From Urechis unicinctus (Eukaryota > Annelida > Polychaeta > Xenopneusta > Urechidae): 64,000 bases of DNA. Below, one piece after another: positions 48,240 to 60,569 of the stretch. The position numbers and the translations under genes are program-made. The stretch lies in the NCBI GenBank assembly GCA_034190875.2, contig CM067343.1, positions 17,397,333 through 17,461,332 on the forward strand, read 5' to 3'. Within the stretch, counting starts at the first letter, position 1; each line of letters starts with the position of its first letter. The notes below the pieces were generated by a model. It was not told where the DNA came from, did no database searches, and worked only from the letters and a program-made list of their open reading frames with translations.

Positions 48240-48435
48240 TTTTTCTTACAAATCCTTACGTATGGCGCAAATAGTAAAAGTACACGAATCCTTACGATTT
48301 GGCAACTTTTATGAGCGATTTAAGAGTGGTAACGAGAAATTACGAGCCATTTACGGTTCATTACAATTTATTACGATGTATTTACGGCAAACATGTACGA
48401 TTTGTTCCGAATAATCACGGATAAATACGAGCAAG
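48240..48435 (+). repeat. Degenerate minisatellite of TTACG at about 10.5-bp phase
   Basis: TTAC occurs at 48246, 48256, 48292, 48340, 48351, 48361, 48371 and 48382, mostly followed by G (TTACGA or TTACGG). The five consecutive starts from 48340 are 11, 10, 10 and 11 bases apart, close to one helical turn. Weaker TACGA and CACGG units continue at 48396, 48416 and 48426. The repeat sits exactly in the gap between U4 copy B and repeat r copy 3. An 85-residue frame (48157-48414) running through it is probably incidental. Confidence 0.7.
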
Positions 48436-48477
48436 TATTGACATTTAACGGGCTTTTATGTGCATCTTCGTAAAAAT

Positions 48478-48766
48478 TACAACGATATACCCTTTAGTCT
48501 CCCCCAATTGTTGGATGTAAGGCCATCAAATAAGGATCTAATGACCTGACTGACGGGCGCCATTAAGACTAAAGACCATAATGAAAAGTGTACTAAAATT
48601 ATGCCCTATCAATAATCACATTATACTCTAAAGTACAGAAGTCATTAGACAAAGGTATATATATAAATATAACTAACACAACATTACAAGAAAAAGAACG
48701 TTTAATAAAAATTAATATAGAGCGGCTGTAATGCATGTGATTAGCCTATGATTGGTGATGTACGAA
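48478..48766 (+). repeat. Short dispersed repeat r, copy 3 (tandem with copy 4)
   Basis: Starts AACGATATACCCTTTAGTC and carries CTAATGAC at 48538-48545 and GTCATTAG at 48641-48648. It stops after GTGATTAGCCTATGATTGGTGA, where copy 4 begins with ACGAAATATCCTTTAGTC. Confidence 0.85.
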
Positions 48767-49140
48767 ATATCCTTTAGTCCCCCCGAATGCGTAGATGTAA
48801 GCCACTAAGTGAGGATCTAATGATCTGACTAACGGGGGCAATTTACACTAATGACTAATCATTAGTGCCCTACAATTATGTCTAATCAATATTCACATTA
48901 TCCTGTACAGAAAAGAAGTCATTAGACTATAAATACATAAATAGCTAATTCAACATTACTTAAAAAAAGAACTACTGATACAAACAAATAATAAGCGGCT
49001 TTAATTCATGTGATGGGTGATCAATCAGCATCAGCACAAATGAACACCAATATTGAACGACGCTTGAATCAGAAACCTATCAAGCAACACTTGTATCCCC
49101 GCAACTGTAGATGTTCAGGGGAGTTTACAATCGTGACAAC
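48767..49140 (+). repeat. Short dispersed repeat r, copy 4
   Basis: Direct tandem neighbour of copy 3 (unit of about 289 bp), with CTAATGAT at 48817-48824 and GTCATTAG at 48918-48925. It continues through AATGAACACCAATATTGAAC into U5 copy B. It resembles copy 1 (14342-14650) more than copy 3 in its middle part (CATTAGTGCCCTACAATTAT). Confidence 0.85.
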
Positions 49141-49740
49141 AATTTAAGTATATGCTACATACACACACACACCACTTCCATCAGCTCACGTGTTTATACG
49201 TCATACAATATACCCGTCAGTACAATACAGAGAATGAATCTCATCCACGCACTACGCACTACGCGCTTGAAGTAAATGCACATTCTGCTATTGTGTAAGA
49301 TACCACGGCTGCCAGTTGATTAGCATGCGATCACCTCAACACATACCTTCTGTATAATGTATGATAGAAAACATCCTTGTTACAATCAATTCTCCCAAAC
49401 AATGCATAATCTTGGACTGTATGTGTAAAAGGTATTTGCAATTGTTTCTTCTGTGAAAAATAACAGTAAGTAGAATAATCTACAGTTGATCAACAGGTGA
49501 TGATTAAGGAACTAGGTTCTCTCAAACATCGATAATAATATAAAAATTCGATTGTTTGTCCACATTGTAACGATGCATTCAGCTACGAGTAACAGGTCCA
49601 TTACACATTTATAACACAACTGCAAGCTGACTTGCGACAATTGGTACCTGCAGATTAGTTGGAATGAGAAGTAGGTAAAGCGTTTGATAAAGTTTGTCAC
49701 TAACGGCCAGCAAGCGTGTTAAAGGACAAAAGCGGTGTAA
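49140..49740 (+). mobile_element. U5 copy B, LINE-derived
   Basis: Matches 18850-19370: CACCACTTCCATCAGCT, AAAACATC.TTG, CAATCCATGCATAATCTTG-like sequence, AAAAGGTATTTGCAATTGTT and GGAACTAGGTTCTCTCAAAC. At 49675-49735 the frame reads VGKAFDKVCH, a stop, then RPASVLKD, the motif A relic seen in copies A and E. About 60 bases near 49305-49360 have no counterpart in copy A. Confidence 0.7.
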
Positions 49741-50238
49741 ATGCAATCTTCAACGCAAAATAAATTTCTTTCAATATTCATGAATACAGCAGTTCGATTT
49801 CAATTGTTTCAAATGTTTATTGATTATGCCTTGGTATAGATTTGAACCCATTCCGATATTGTGTACACGTCAATGGCAGACACCGCAATGACGGGATAGG
49901 AAAAATTTATGGGGAACAACCACGTCAATCTGCATATTTCTGGATATGACAGCATAAAATTTGATTTATATGAGTGCCAAAACAGGACAGTTATATGAAT
50001 GTAATTATATGTATACCATCGGATATCTGTAACATGCTCTCAGAGGAAGTTTTAAATAAGCGTTCACGACAAAGTTCCTCGATCTTCTAAAGAGGCATAT
50101 GTAATAGTCTTGATAAGATAAACCACATCCCGATGCCGCAACGCATTAAGTTGCGTATTTTGTAAACGATAATATATTTAATATCAACCACTGCAACCCA
50201 GACTACATAATAAAATGCAGGTTATCTGTCTTTCCAAC
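49741..50238. other. Unassigned sequence
   Basis: No gene or repeat match was recognised. Confidence 0.45.
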
Positions 50239-50345
50239 ATATATATATATATATATATATGTATGAACAAATATATATATAGCTATATATATATATATAT
50301 ATATATAGATAGATATATAGATATATATATATATATATATATATA

Positions 50346-50418
<73 letters not shown>

Positions 50419-50428
50419 GTGTAAATAA

Positions 50429-50462
<34 letters not shown>
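50239..50462. repeat. (TA)n microsatellite
   Basis: About 220 bp with AGATAGAT, ATCTAT and AAATAAATAAAT breaks. It is pure at about 50351-50413. Confidence 0.96.
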
Positions 50463-50464
<2 letters not shown>

Positions 50465-53400
50465 GCATATCCGATTTGATACAAAAACACATTTGTAAAG
50501 GTATCGAGCGAGATTTAACCCTTATAAAGGCACTGGCGATTGGGAAGTAAGATAAATTGATTGCTCTATTTTTTATCTGGCATGCCAGTGCATTACTTAG
50601 ACAAATATCTGTCTCGACAAACACTATACATAGGTTCATCTCATCATGGCATTAATTATTTAAAATCATTTGAGTATATTGGAACCATGAGCTAGTTAAT
50701 TGCGAAAGGAACCTCAGATATACTGGTCGATGGCCTTGACATTTTGGATATTTCCCTACGGTTCGAAATAATGTTTGAATAAGTTGATGAGTTTTTAAAG
50801 AAAGGAACGAGCATGATGAAGCCCTTTCAACAGAAGTTAGTTCTCATGTATGCTTAAATAAGATAAGAACACTCACATGGGATGCCCCCCCCCTCCCACT
50901 TTTTTTATGATAACTACGGATAGAAAGGATAAGATCAGATGTTGGTTGCTAAATAAGCTTTACATAGACATCCATACCCCAATTGTAGCAGAGAAAAGCG
51001 ACAAATTTGAATTACAAAGAATCATAATTATTGGAACACAAATTGTCCTCCAACGTCTAGGGAAATAACGGAATTGTTATATCTTATTTTTTGAAAATGC
51101 AATTATTCCCTTACTATGGCTGACCACAATTAATTTAGTTCTATAGGATGTTGATATATTGAATAGCTCTCTACTGCTAAAAGCAGTTATATTATGAATA
51201 TACTGCTTATTGAACGGTAATCTCGGTCAAAATAGCTGGCAATTAAAGGGTTAGTTTCCATACATTTTCGACGGATAACCAACGAGTCAATTGCGAATTA
51301 TAGGTAAATTTATGCGATGCAAACAAGGAGTAAATAAATGTTTATTTGCTGTTGTCGTGCATTATCAATTTTACCTGCATTGAAAGTCGTGTTCTATTTT
51401 TGAGTCGTTTCTTTTTCTTTGCAAACCAAGGTTATGAATATAAAACAGTTGTTTATGTTGCACTGATCAATTAGGATGATCATTCGACCCAATCATAAAT
51501 TCCCAGTGAAGACTACATTACAGACTACAATTGGAGGATCAGTTGAACAAATATTGCCTAGGAAAGACATCAAACAGCAACTTTTATTCGATGGCACATA
51601 TTGTAATGAACCTTGGATCTGAAGGAAAAATTCGATGTCTGGCACGCTCATCTTGTTAAAGTGACTCTGTGACACATTTGCGTGAGCTCCCTTGTATGGT
51701 CATTGTAAACTTATACATGCGTTGCGTGACGTACCAATAAGTATAGATTTATATTAGTGGTGCATGGCCTTGGTCCGTTCATCTATTTTTCAATTAAACA
51801 GACTATGTTAGCAGGGATGTTGAGTCTTATTGTCTTGCTCTTCGTTGTGAACTCAGAAACGACATAACGAATATACACTAATCTTGTTACACTTTCTGAA
51901 AGAGTGAAATTAGACTATTTTCAATATTGCCTTTGGGAATCGCCAAACCGACATCGCAACTGAAATGATACATTTCACATGATTACTCAAACAATGTTGA
52001 TTTCATAGAATGCCTTCCAAGCGTATGTCAATCATGCCATAGACTCGCTGAGCTGTGATAGCGGAGCAAATCAATGCAAACAATAAAAAACGTCAGCTTC
52101 TTATTTTCTTTGCGTTTTAAAATATTGATCATTATATCCACACATCAATTTGAATACGCCTCAATTTACATATTTGTGTTTTTAGGTTTATTGTGCAACC
52201 TGATGCATTTCTATTATGTTATATTTACGTGTATTGTCACTGCCAGGCACTACCTCTAATTTGCTGATGCAGATGCATCTATCCAATGTCAGCCGATAAT
52301 TATGCGGCAGATAAAGCTAATGTGTAATAATTTCATTATTCCGAAGTTTGCATTTCCTACATACGATGTTTTAAATGCGCAATCGTTGATAAGCAACAAA
52401 TCAACCACCCATTTCTAACAACAAAATATGTCAATACGGTAATTCGTTAATTTGCCAGGCTTATACGATAACTTAAATGTGACAGCCAACAGAGCCAGCC
52501 AAGAAGATTCATCGATTTCGTAATAACATTGCTGGAACGCACATCGATCAGAAACATACAGAGGTGTTAAGGTTAACATAAAAGTCAAACACTTAAATGT
52601 AATTGCATGTAATTTCTGTTCATCTCGTATAGTCACAGTCATCAGAGGTTCAGCTATTACGTTTGGGAATATGCTGATGCTGAGAGTGTGAAATTTTCTT
52701 AGGGCCCTGATTTAATCAAATGGATAAATTTATCTCAAGAACAATAACAATTGTCATACAATTCCTGTAATCGTATTTTCCAAAACCAACTTTGGATTAA
52801 ATTTAATTTCGTTCAATGTAAGTACGTTGCTTTGGCTTTCTTTGTGTGCTGACGATGTTACAGACATCAATTATCTGTTTGCCACAATTTTTTAATTCAT
52901 TATGTAGATTTTGCGTTGATTACCAACGTTCTTATCCGGTGCTCGCATGTGCCAATTATTCTTTAAGTAACTGCTTAAGTTGTGGGAGGATGTGCTGCAC
53001 TACATAAGATATTGTGGAGTATCATGGTATTAATCGTTACTTAAACTTACATAAATGCTCAAATCCGTGTTGTTATAATGCCTAATATGTATTATCTGTC
53101 AATAGCATTATTCCAAATTCACGAATTAAGATTTAATATTTTTTTTTATGAGATTGCAAAAATCATGGAGTACATCCAGATCCAACTAGCTTGAATAATG
53201 TTTCCGGTCTATGCTCCCGAAAAATTGTGATGCAGTTGTACGGAGTTTTCTATGCGAGAATAATGTAAAACACAGGAAAGCGCTGTTTGGGTGATAACCA
53301 CAGTCGCTCAATGGGACCTTAGATATTTGTGGATCTGCGACTTTTGCGTCAATATAATTGATAAATTTATGGTGATCTGCCCCGTTTATAACGACTTTCT

Positions 53401-54359
53401 GATGCACATATGCTTTATGCAGAAGTGTTTTGTGATTGGCTATTGTCTGACTATAGAAACTAATGGGCGTATTGTAATATATCATTGCATGAGGACCCCA
53501 GGATCATTCGTGTTACACCATATATGTTCACATTCATTATCTAAGGTTTAACGCACCTACATGTTATTATTTAAATCACCTTACCAGCTCTCTAAATAAC
53601 TTATTAACTATCCTGCTGACCTGACTATCCTGCGTTTTAAATAATCTACCTTACGTGAGCAGACTACCACTTAACCACCCCATGGAACTACCCAAGCTGC
53701 ATAAGTGTTATCCCCCTCCCCTTGCGCATCCTGCCTTTAACCAGTCGTGTTATTCTGTTGGATAAGCTAATTAAACATGGTTTGTAATGTTATACCTGTG
53801 AATTAATGAAGCAGTTTGCGCACTATTACTGGTTTACCATCATACCTATTACTTTATGGCTGTTGGAAATCAAATGCCCATCAAGCTTATACTGAATTGT
53901 AAAAGGATACATATTACAATTATATGTCAGTAAATAATGATATATATGCTGAATACAACATTGGTAAAACATTCCTTTAAAGTTGATTTGTTGTGCCGTA
54001 TTTTCATATGCATTTGCCAATAGACAGCAAAAAACGACAAAGTTTGTAAAGATGCATAATTCGGATATGTGAAATGATATCGGAAACGTCGATCTCATTC
54101 AATTGCAAAATTGGGTAAAAATATCGGTGAATGCTACGAAATTATATGGAGAATAAGAGCAATGGTCGATTATCCGTGATATTCTAAGCAAGCTGTCAAA
54201 GCAACAAAACAGGCTAATGTTGTTCGGCATCGTTGTAATTATGGAACAGCGTATACGCACAGAATGGTAAACTGCCGTTTTGTTTCTTTGCGTCAAAGCG
54301 GCTGTTGAGCGTTGAGCTCTAAAGCAAAATTAATTTTAGCATTATTTTTACCGATTGTG
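50463..54359. other. Unassigned sequence, no gene seen
   Basis: About 3.9 kb. Overlapping opposite frames at 53186-53551 (99 and 86 codons) and a 90-codon minus frame at 53826-54098 have no recognised motif. A C-rich plus strand (CACCCCATGG, CCCCCTCCCC) occupies about 53640-53740. A homopolymer-rich stretch CCCCCCCCTCCC followed by T7 is at about 50885-50905. Confidence 0.5.
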
Positions 54360-54600
54360 ATTAAACAGCAGCTGGCAATTGACTTAAGTCTCAATCCGTA
54401 GGTAACAAATTCTATTTTGAAGGGAATACATTCAAGAACATTATTTAGAGCTACGTCACTCTAGTCACAATTATGTTGTCGATCAGTAGATACGAAATGA
54501 CTAATAGAAGGTGTAGCGCGAACAACTGAGAAATTTAAACGCGACCTGATGCTAATAGTCAAGTACCACTACCGTTCGCATAACGAACACGTTAGTGCGT
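54360..54600 (+). repeat. Old dispersed repeat U8, copy B
   Basis: Matches 18215-18460 and, as there, is followed immediately by repeat r. Landmarks are CAGCAGCTGGCAA, ACAAATTCTATTTTGAAGGG, ACATTATTTAGAGCT, CACTCTAGTCACAATT and CCTGATGCTAATAG. Confidence 0.75.
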
Positions 54601-54605
54601 AATTG

Positions 54606-54930
54606 CTGTGAGTCTCCCCGATTGCGTATATGTATGACTATCAAGTCAGGATCTAATGACTGACGGGGTCCATCTTGACTGATGATTATAGTGTCTTAAT
54701 GTCAAAACAATTAAGCGCCAATGCGGAACGACGCTTGATTCATATACTAATCAAGCAACGCCATGACCCCAACCGTTGTAGTTGTTCATGAGAGTTGACT
54801 ATCACAACAACTCCGTATATGCTGTAACAACGCATCCATCTCATCCAACAGCCGGAAGTTATTAAGACGACATGCAACATACTCATCTGCGGCCACAGTG
54901 GCCACAACGAGGAGCTCGTACACGCACCAC
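54606..54930 (+). repeat. Repeat r, copy 5 (internally deleted), running into U5 copy D
   Basis: CTAATGAC at 54653-54660 follows AGTCAGGAT, but the GTCATTAG half and its flanks are deleted. The sequence rejoins at AAGCGCCAATGCGGAACGACGCTTGA, TCAAGCAACGCC and ATGAGAGTTGACTATC, then the start of U5 (ATATGCTGTAACAACGCATC...CCGGAAG). Confidence 0.7.
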
Positions 54931-54959
54931 TTAGACACTTTGAGGAAATGCTCGTACCT

Positions 54960-55160
54960 GACAAAGAGGAGATACCCTGGCTGTTGATTGATTGGCATGC
55001 AATCCTCCTCCGATTTCAAACTATCGCAGCAAGACTAATTACTGGACTCCTAAAATGTGATAACATCACTCCGGTTTTGTACTCACTTCATTGGCTGCCA
55101 GGGATACAGCGAATGAGATTTAGGATTCTGACACCTGCTCACAACTCCTTAAACAGATAG
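54960..55160 (+). mobile_element. LINE ORF2 C-terminal fragment
   Basis: The plus-strand frame reads FQTIAARLITGLLKCDNITP, then VLYSLHWLPGIQRMRFRILT and PAHNSLN before a stop. It matches the wording QNAAARLITG..K.DHITPVLKELHWLPV..RI.FKIL.LTYKALNG found downstream of the RT domain in many CR1/L2/Jockey-type LINEs. The orientation is opposite to LINE-B. Only about 55 residues survive intact, and the sequence downstream does not continue the family consensus. Confidence 0.85.
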
Positions 55161-55211
55161 ATACTTCGTACCCTTCCGTTGCCATACCCACCCGATTTCC
55201 AAAATGTTCCG

Positions 55212-55600
55212 TGAGAAAACGCCACCATGCGCGTTGGCTTGGCCTGAGTTTGCGTCATATTGTTCCAGTTAAGCTTGTAGTGTCAACAAGAACTGGGGTT
55301 CTGCAACACGAATTACGGGCGCGTAAATCCAGAAAACAATACCAACTTCGACGCACGCGTCCGGTTGGTCAATATGGATATGAATACCTAAACAGATAAA
55401 GACTACGTTGCTTTACCCTCCAGATGGCAAGCATATAATCTGATTGTCATTTCCATCAAATTCAACGAGAAAACACCACCATGCATGTCGGCTTGGCTTG
55501 AGATTGTCAAATTGTTGCCTTGCTATTTGCTATTTGCAATTGGGGCTTCGCAACACGAATGACAGGCGCGTAAAGCCTGAAAACAACATCGACCTTTGGC
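55212..55600 (+). repeat. 252-bp tandem duplication
   Basis: GAGAAAAC(G/A)CCACCATGC begins copies at about 55213 and 55466. Both continue with GT(T/C)GGCTTGGC(C/T)TGAG, TGGGG(T/C)TTC(T/G)GCAACACGAAT and GGCGCGTAAA(T/G)CC, then GAAAACAA. The first copy contains a 62-codon frame that the second breaks. Higher GC than the surroundings suggests a former coding or element origin. Confidence 0.85.
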
Positions 55601-55925
55601 CTTGATCTGTTCAGTTTTGATCACAACAATACCATCCACATGAATGTTAAGCGTAGCATTAGATCCTACATTCGCTTTTTTATTGATAAAAAAAGAAACG
55701 GGGACAGAGAATTCTTCTTCTTCTATGCTCTGAATGCTTTTATTGTACATCAAATAACCCCATCCATGTACCCACACTATTTATTTAACATATACTGCAT
55801 CAGAATAACAGACTTGGAATTCCGTTGCTATTTATCCCAAATAATAACGCGGACCTCTCCAACGTTACCAATTATTGCCATGTAACGCAGACTGGATAGT
55901 TGAACCTATTCCAATTATTCCCTTG
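55601..55925. other. Unassigned sequence
   Basis: Overlapping short frames on both strands (55523-55777 minus, 55640-55885 plus) have no recognised motif. Confidence 0.4.
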
Positions 55926-56240
55926 CAGGCGAAAATAACAAAAATGGAAAAGATGGCGTGATCAATCACGCCCTATTATTATGTTGCGGTGGAAGAATAC
56001 CAATGATAATAATATTTGAAAGCAAATATTGTTATTCGTCATATAATCATTGGCAATTTTGTCCTGGTGGATGTTCACAAGCGGAAGATTATTGCGTCAA
56101 CCTCATGTATCACTTCCCATTTGCGTCGCATCATGTGGAATATGGTGCTTAAAACAACTGTATTCTTGCATGAGGAAGCAAGGGAATCATGATGTTGTTG
56201 TATAATACTTCCGTATAAATCACGCCTGGTACAGTAGGGG
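55926..56240 (+). repeat. Old dispersed repeat U7, copy B
   Basis: Second copy of the module at 17260-17560. Here it lies after the U8-r-U5 set rather than before it, so module order is not fully conserved. Confidence 0.75.
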
Positions 56241-59200
56241 GCTTACACTATTATTCAAACGCTTGATTTCTGCCATATTCGAAAAAGCACAGCAACATTA
56301 GTGTGCCACTAACCTGTCTTTTTCGGATAGATTTTACGATTTCACTCTTGAACATTTCAAAATAGACTTGTTACAATAAAAATTTTAAATGGCTGACTTT
56401 TTGACAATCGTATTTAAGCATGCCCACTTAATACATGGCTCTATTAATGTAATCTCTTGCTTGCTTTTAGGAATATGATCAAACAGCATATCGAAAAAAC
56501 AGCTGGTCCATAAAATGAGTCCGCTGGGCAGTAGCTGTAATTTTGATTTGCGAACGATGGATTCCGGAAATAGCAGTATGATTGACCGAGTGATATTATC
56601 ATTATTTCCTGCCACCATCTATGTATATGCAACCCTAGGGAATTGTCCAAGCACACATGGTTTGCCACAATTCCTAACACATCAGGAATTATCGTGCACA
56701 TTGACCTTGCATGAAGGAGATATTGCCTTTTGCATAACTGCAATCTATATGCATGGCTCTGGCACCAGATAACTACGAGCCAATTGCTCGTTCTGCGAAT
56801 TCAAACTATATTTAGTGTATAGTGCATCTAAATAAATATAGATGCAGTCATCGCGTCAACCAAGAGAAAATGCAATTTACCTTAATAAAGTTAGCAATGT
56901 TAGCATTTATGATTGTTCGATTCACGGATGGCAAGCAGATTACGTTAATGAATCCATTTAGCACATAAGCATCAAATGTGTAAGCCCTGAGCTGTGGTTG
57001 GTATATTGCCAAATTATTAATAGATGCTCTGGATGATGCATTTTCTTAATGATTAGCTACACATATGTGACCGGGCGTTATGTAAATGCAACATAGGTTT
57101 TTTTGTTTTAAGATGTCTAAAACTTCCATCTCAGCGGCGCATAACGGCTGCCGAGAAAACTGTCCCAGCGCAAAGGCAGAACTGTCGACATAGAATAGTA
57201 GCATATTCAATATGTAACAATCGATGAGGTGGGATTCGTTAAAAATTCATTCATACATCCATTGCTTTGTAAAATGAAAACAATTGATTAAAATTAAGAT
57301 TGAGTTAAGGCAGCATATTTTTGCTAATCATTTTTATTGTCTTTAACTTTCATCTATTTGGGACTTTCACCTTTTACCGTTTTTTAATAGTAAAACACAA
57401 TATTTCGCTCATTGTATTCATGACATAACAGTAATGCGTCCCTATTGATGAATTCATCCCAACCAGTCCAACGGATTAGCTGTAGATACTTCTTTCACAT
57501 TTTTTACAACTTCTCATATCTACTTACAAACGTTTCGATTTCAATACTACAGCATAAAAGGGCCGGGGGTATTGAAACACTGTGACGACGTGTTGCCTTG
57601 GTTGGTTGGGTGACTACAGCAGAGCGGAATGTAATAGGGAGATGACAATGGCGTACATCATTCTCCAGTCAACCAATAATTAAAATGGAAAAGAGCACGA
57701 TGATTGACATACACAATGTACCTCTTCTAATTGTTTAGATATAAGATCAATGGAAGTGGTTATTTTCCAGTACACCTACAAGCAAAAAGGTAAACTATTT
57801 GCAGAAAGCCGTATTGAATAGTGGTTATTATTGGTCAAAGGTGATTAAAACATTCGATAAAGTAGCATTGGGTGCCACGAGTGCTAAGTAGATGGCGGTA
57901 GGTGTGACAAGTAGTGCTTGCTTGTCACCTGGTGAGAATAAAAGAAGACATATGTGCTGAATGAAGGGCCTTTGCCTAACATACGGCTATGTGCTTCTAC
58001 AAACATCCAAGCCGCTACCAAATACACAGACATCCTCCAAGGTGAAAAGCCCACAAGAAGTAAAATAAATCAATAGCAAATACAGACATGCTTTATGCAC
58101 CAAGGGTAGATGATTTGGAACACAGTACGAACAACAATTTGCCATGCATGCCTATGTTTGCCTAACGATATAGATTACATTTACTAAAAACACGGAGAGA
58201 GTGGTGGGGGGGGGGCGGGGGGTCTGATCATGTTTTATCATACATTATTGACTTCATTATAGAGTCATATATCGTACTGCCGAATAAATGAATATTCAGC
58301 CTTAGATGGCAACCACCCTACGCGAGAAACAGCAAGCGTTGCTTTAGTTGTGTCCCAAGCCCATGCATAATTGTATTTCGAGGATTCAGCGTCTTCGCAA
58401 TAATTGTGTGCGTTTTATTATTATCATTTTTGTTATTATTATCATCAACATTACAACGAGCTGGATTATAATGAATGGAATACTGCAGCATCACAGCGGG
58501 GATAAAAACTTCAACGGAGTTTCCTAATTTCGCATATAACGGAACCGAATGTTTTTTTCAGATAGAACACTACAAAAGAACCCATTTACTCGTTACATAA
58601 GCGATTTTTTAAAGCGATTTTTCAGCACAAATTAACACATTTTGGAGGTTGTGTGGGTAGATGATGTATGGTATTTCAAGCCAGGTTCGAAGCCTTAGTT
58701 AGCAAAGATCAAACGCTTCAGAATCCCCTTATTCTTGCATAGCCGTAATATGCTCCGGGAGTGGTTCTTTCATAATTTACTATTCTATCTTCAACTGATC
58801 TTTCGCTTTTGGGGAAATTTTTGTATTGCTAGTAAGTTGCTGTTTTTAAAATAATATGATATATTGATGTTATTCCGTTTTCCTTAACTTTTACGTCTTA
58901 TTTTTTTCTGCTGATAGTTTGCTGGACTTTGTTATTGAGCCGTCTACGTTTGTTAACACTGCCGCGTTTAGTAAATGGTTTATACATATCCTGACTGCAT
59001 CCGCAACTAAATATGTAAATGATCGATGGTTAATGAATTCCGTTTAAAACAATATCAAATTCCGGTTTAGCATGGCTACAGAACCCTAATGGCGCTCTGT
59101 TGCTGATATAACTAACAATGCATTTGAAATAATACGATAAAGAGTATTCCCACCTCTTTATAGTTCAAATACTCTCAGTTCTCGTTGACTTGTTAGATAG

Positions 59201-59689
59201 AAAACGTCGTTCCCTGTTGGCCTGCATAATAGTCTTGCAAGTTTATAGCTGAAGAATTAAGATAATTAACAATCACGCGATGCCTATTAGAAGCCAGCGA
59301 CATAATTATCGACTGAACCGTAAACATGGCCGAGTTAACACCATATGTGCAATGCCAAGTCACATCACCCATCAAATGTTACAATGGGTGCCCCTAACGA
59401 TTCGCAAACGGTAATGAGTATATTCTCGCCTCTCCTATCATTATAATCAAGTCCGTTCTTCCTCAAGAGCTGATAGCTTGCAATTATGATTTAAGCATCT
59501 TCTCTATTCCCAGTTGTCCAGCACTAAGATAAAGCAACTGTTTCTGATGAACACTGCGGCTTCAAACTCCAGCATGCGTATCAGCGTATCTTACAAATAT
59601 AGTTGAAGTATGCCTGGTTTTTCTGCATAATCTGCATACAATTTATTAGGAGAGCTAAAACCCCCCACCCTAGTTTTAGGGAACTGGTT
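56241..59689. other. Unassigned sequence, no gene seen
   Basis: About 3.4 kb. The longest frames (77-99 codons at 56385-56772) overlap on opposite strands. A G-rich run, ten G, one C, six G, lies at 58206-58222. A short inverted repeat GTGACAAG...CTTGTCAC lies near 57904-57929. A motif-A-like TFDKVA near 57850 is too short to call. Confidence 0.45.
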
Positions 59690-60020
59690 GCTTGTCAAGC
59701 TGTTTGAGTGCTGATGCGCCCCGAGAAGCCATGGGCAGCCTGTCCCTGATCAAATGCGGTTTATCCATGACACATGAGGATATATCTGTGAATGCAACGC
59801 CTTTTGCTTTGCAGACTTTCTCGTGAACTAAGACTTTTCAAAACGGAGCCTACCTGCATGGCTTTGGATTTGCCAACTGTGAGCAGCTTCCGCCAGTATT
59901 TGCCCTTAGCCGGCAGCTCGCCCGATAGCATTCGTCCCGACAGCTAGCACCAACCTACGCGTAATCCCGTCCTCGGTGAGCGCCTCAACCTTCCGCTGAC
60001 CCTATCGACCCCAGCCCCTC
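59690..60020 (+). other. GC-richer island with a 51-codon open frame
   Basis: This stretch is visibly less AT-rich than the rest of the window. An ATG at 59792 opens a frame to TAG at 59944-59946 that reads MQRLLLCRLSRELRLFKTEP, then ...MALDLPTVSSFRQYL and ends SIRPDS. CTTTTGCTTTGCAG at about 59801-59814 also resembles a splice acceptor. No family was recognised; it could be an exon fragment or part of an unidentified mobile element. Confidence 0.25.
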
Positions 60021-60569
60021 CAACTGCATTATATATTAGTTATCTGTTAAATCTGACCGAATATGATTGCTTAGCGACTAATTGTCTTTTGGACACTGTT
60101 ATGTGCTCCTCTTAACTAATAAATTTTACTCGAACGGAACGGCATATAACAAATTTCAGGGTAAAGCACGTTTATTTCCTGTTAGAGTTCCAAACTTGAT
60201 CGAAATTGATGCTGTGTTGCATGCGGAACGGAACTATCTAACTCGCGGAAAAAAGACATAAAATCCTCCATGCTGCTAGAAAATCTTGGACAATTACTAC
60301 CTGCGTAATGGCTTAAAGGAATTATAAAGCTCTTTAGAAGCATCGTATCTATCTATGGTCACTAATGCTTAGTTAGCGCATGCAGCAGATATCAGGTGTG
60401 TTAAGGTTTCCTAGTTTGTTAATTTATTGTAATTTCTCTTCTGCAATTGCTTCTTTGTACTTGTTGATATTTCCACAGATCTGCCAGTTGGATTAATGTT
60501 TATATGTTATGCAGTCCATTAAACACCAAGGCATAGAGTGCATGCTGTTTCTATTTGTGACGTGATGTG
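60021..60569. other. Unassigned sequence
   Basis: No gene or repeat match was recognised between the GC-richer island and U2 copy B. Confidence 0.4.

Noticed and set aside
57835..57900. KTFDKVALG resembling LINE motif A
   Set aside because: A single short match with a stop ten residues later and no further RT motif upstream or downstream.
58681..58700. GGTTCGAAG as a tRNA B-box
   Set aside because: No A-box, no acceptor pairing and no cloverleaf could be drawn around it.
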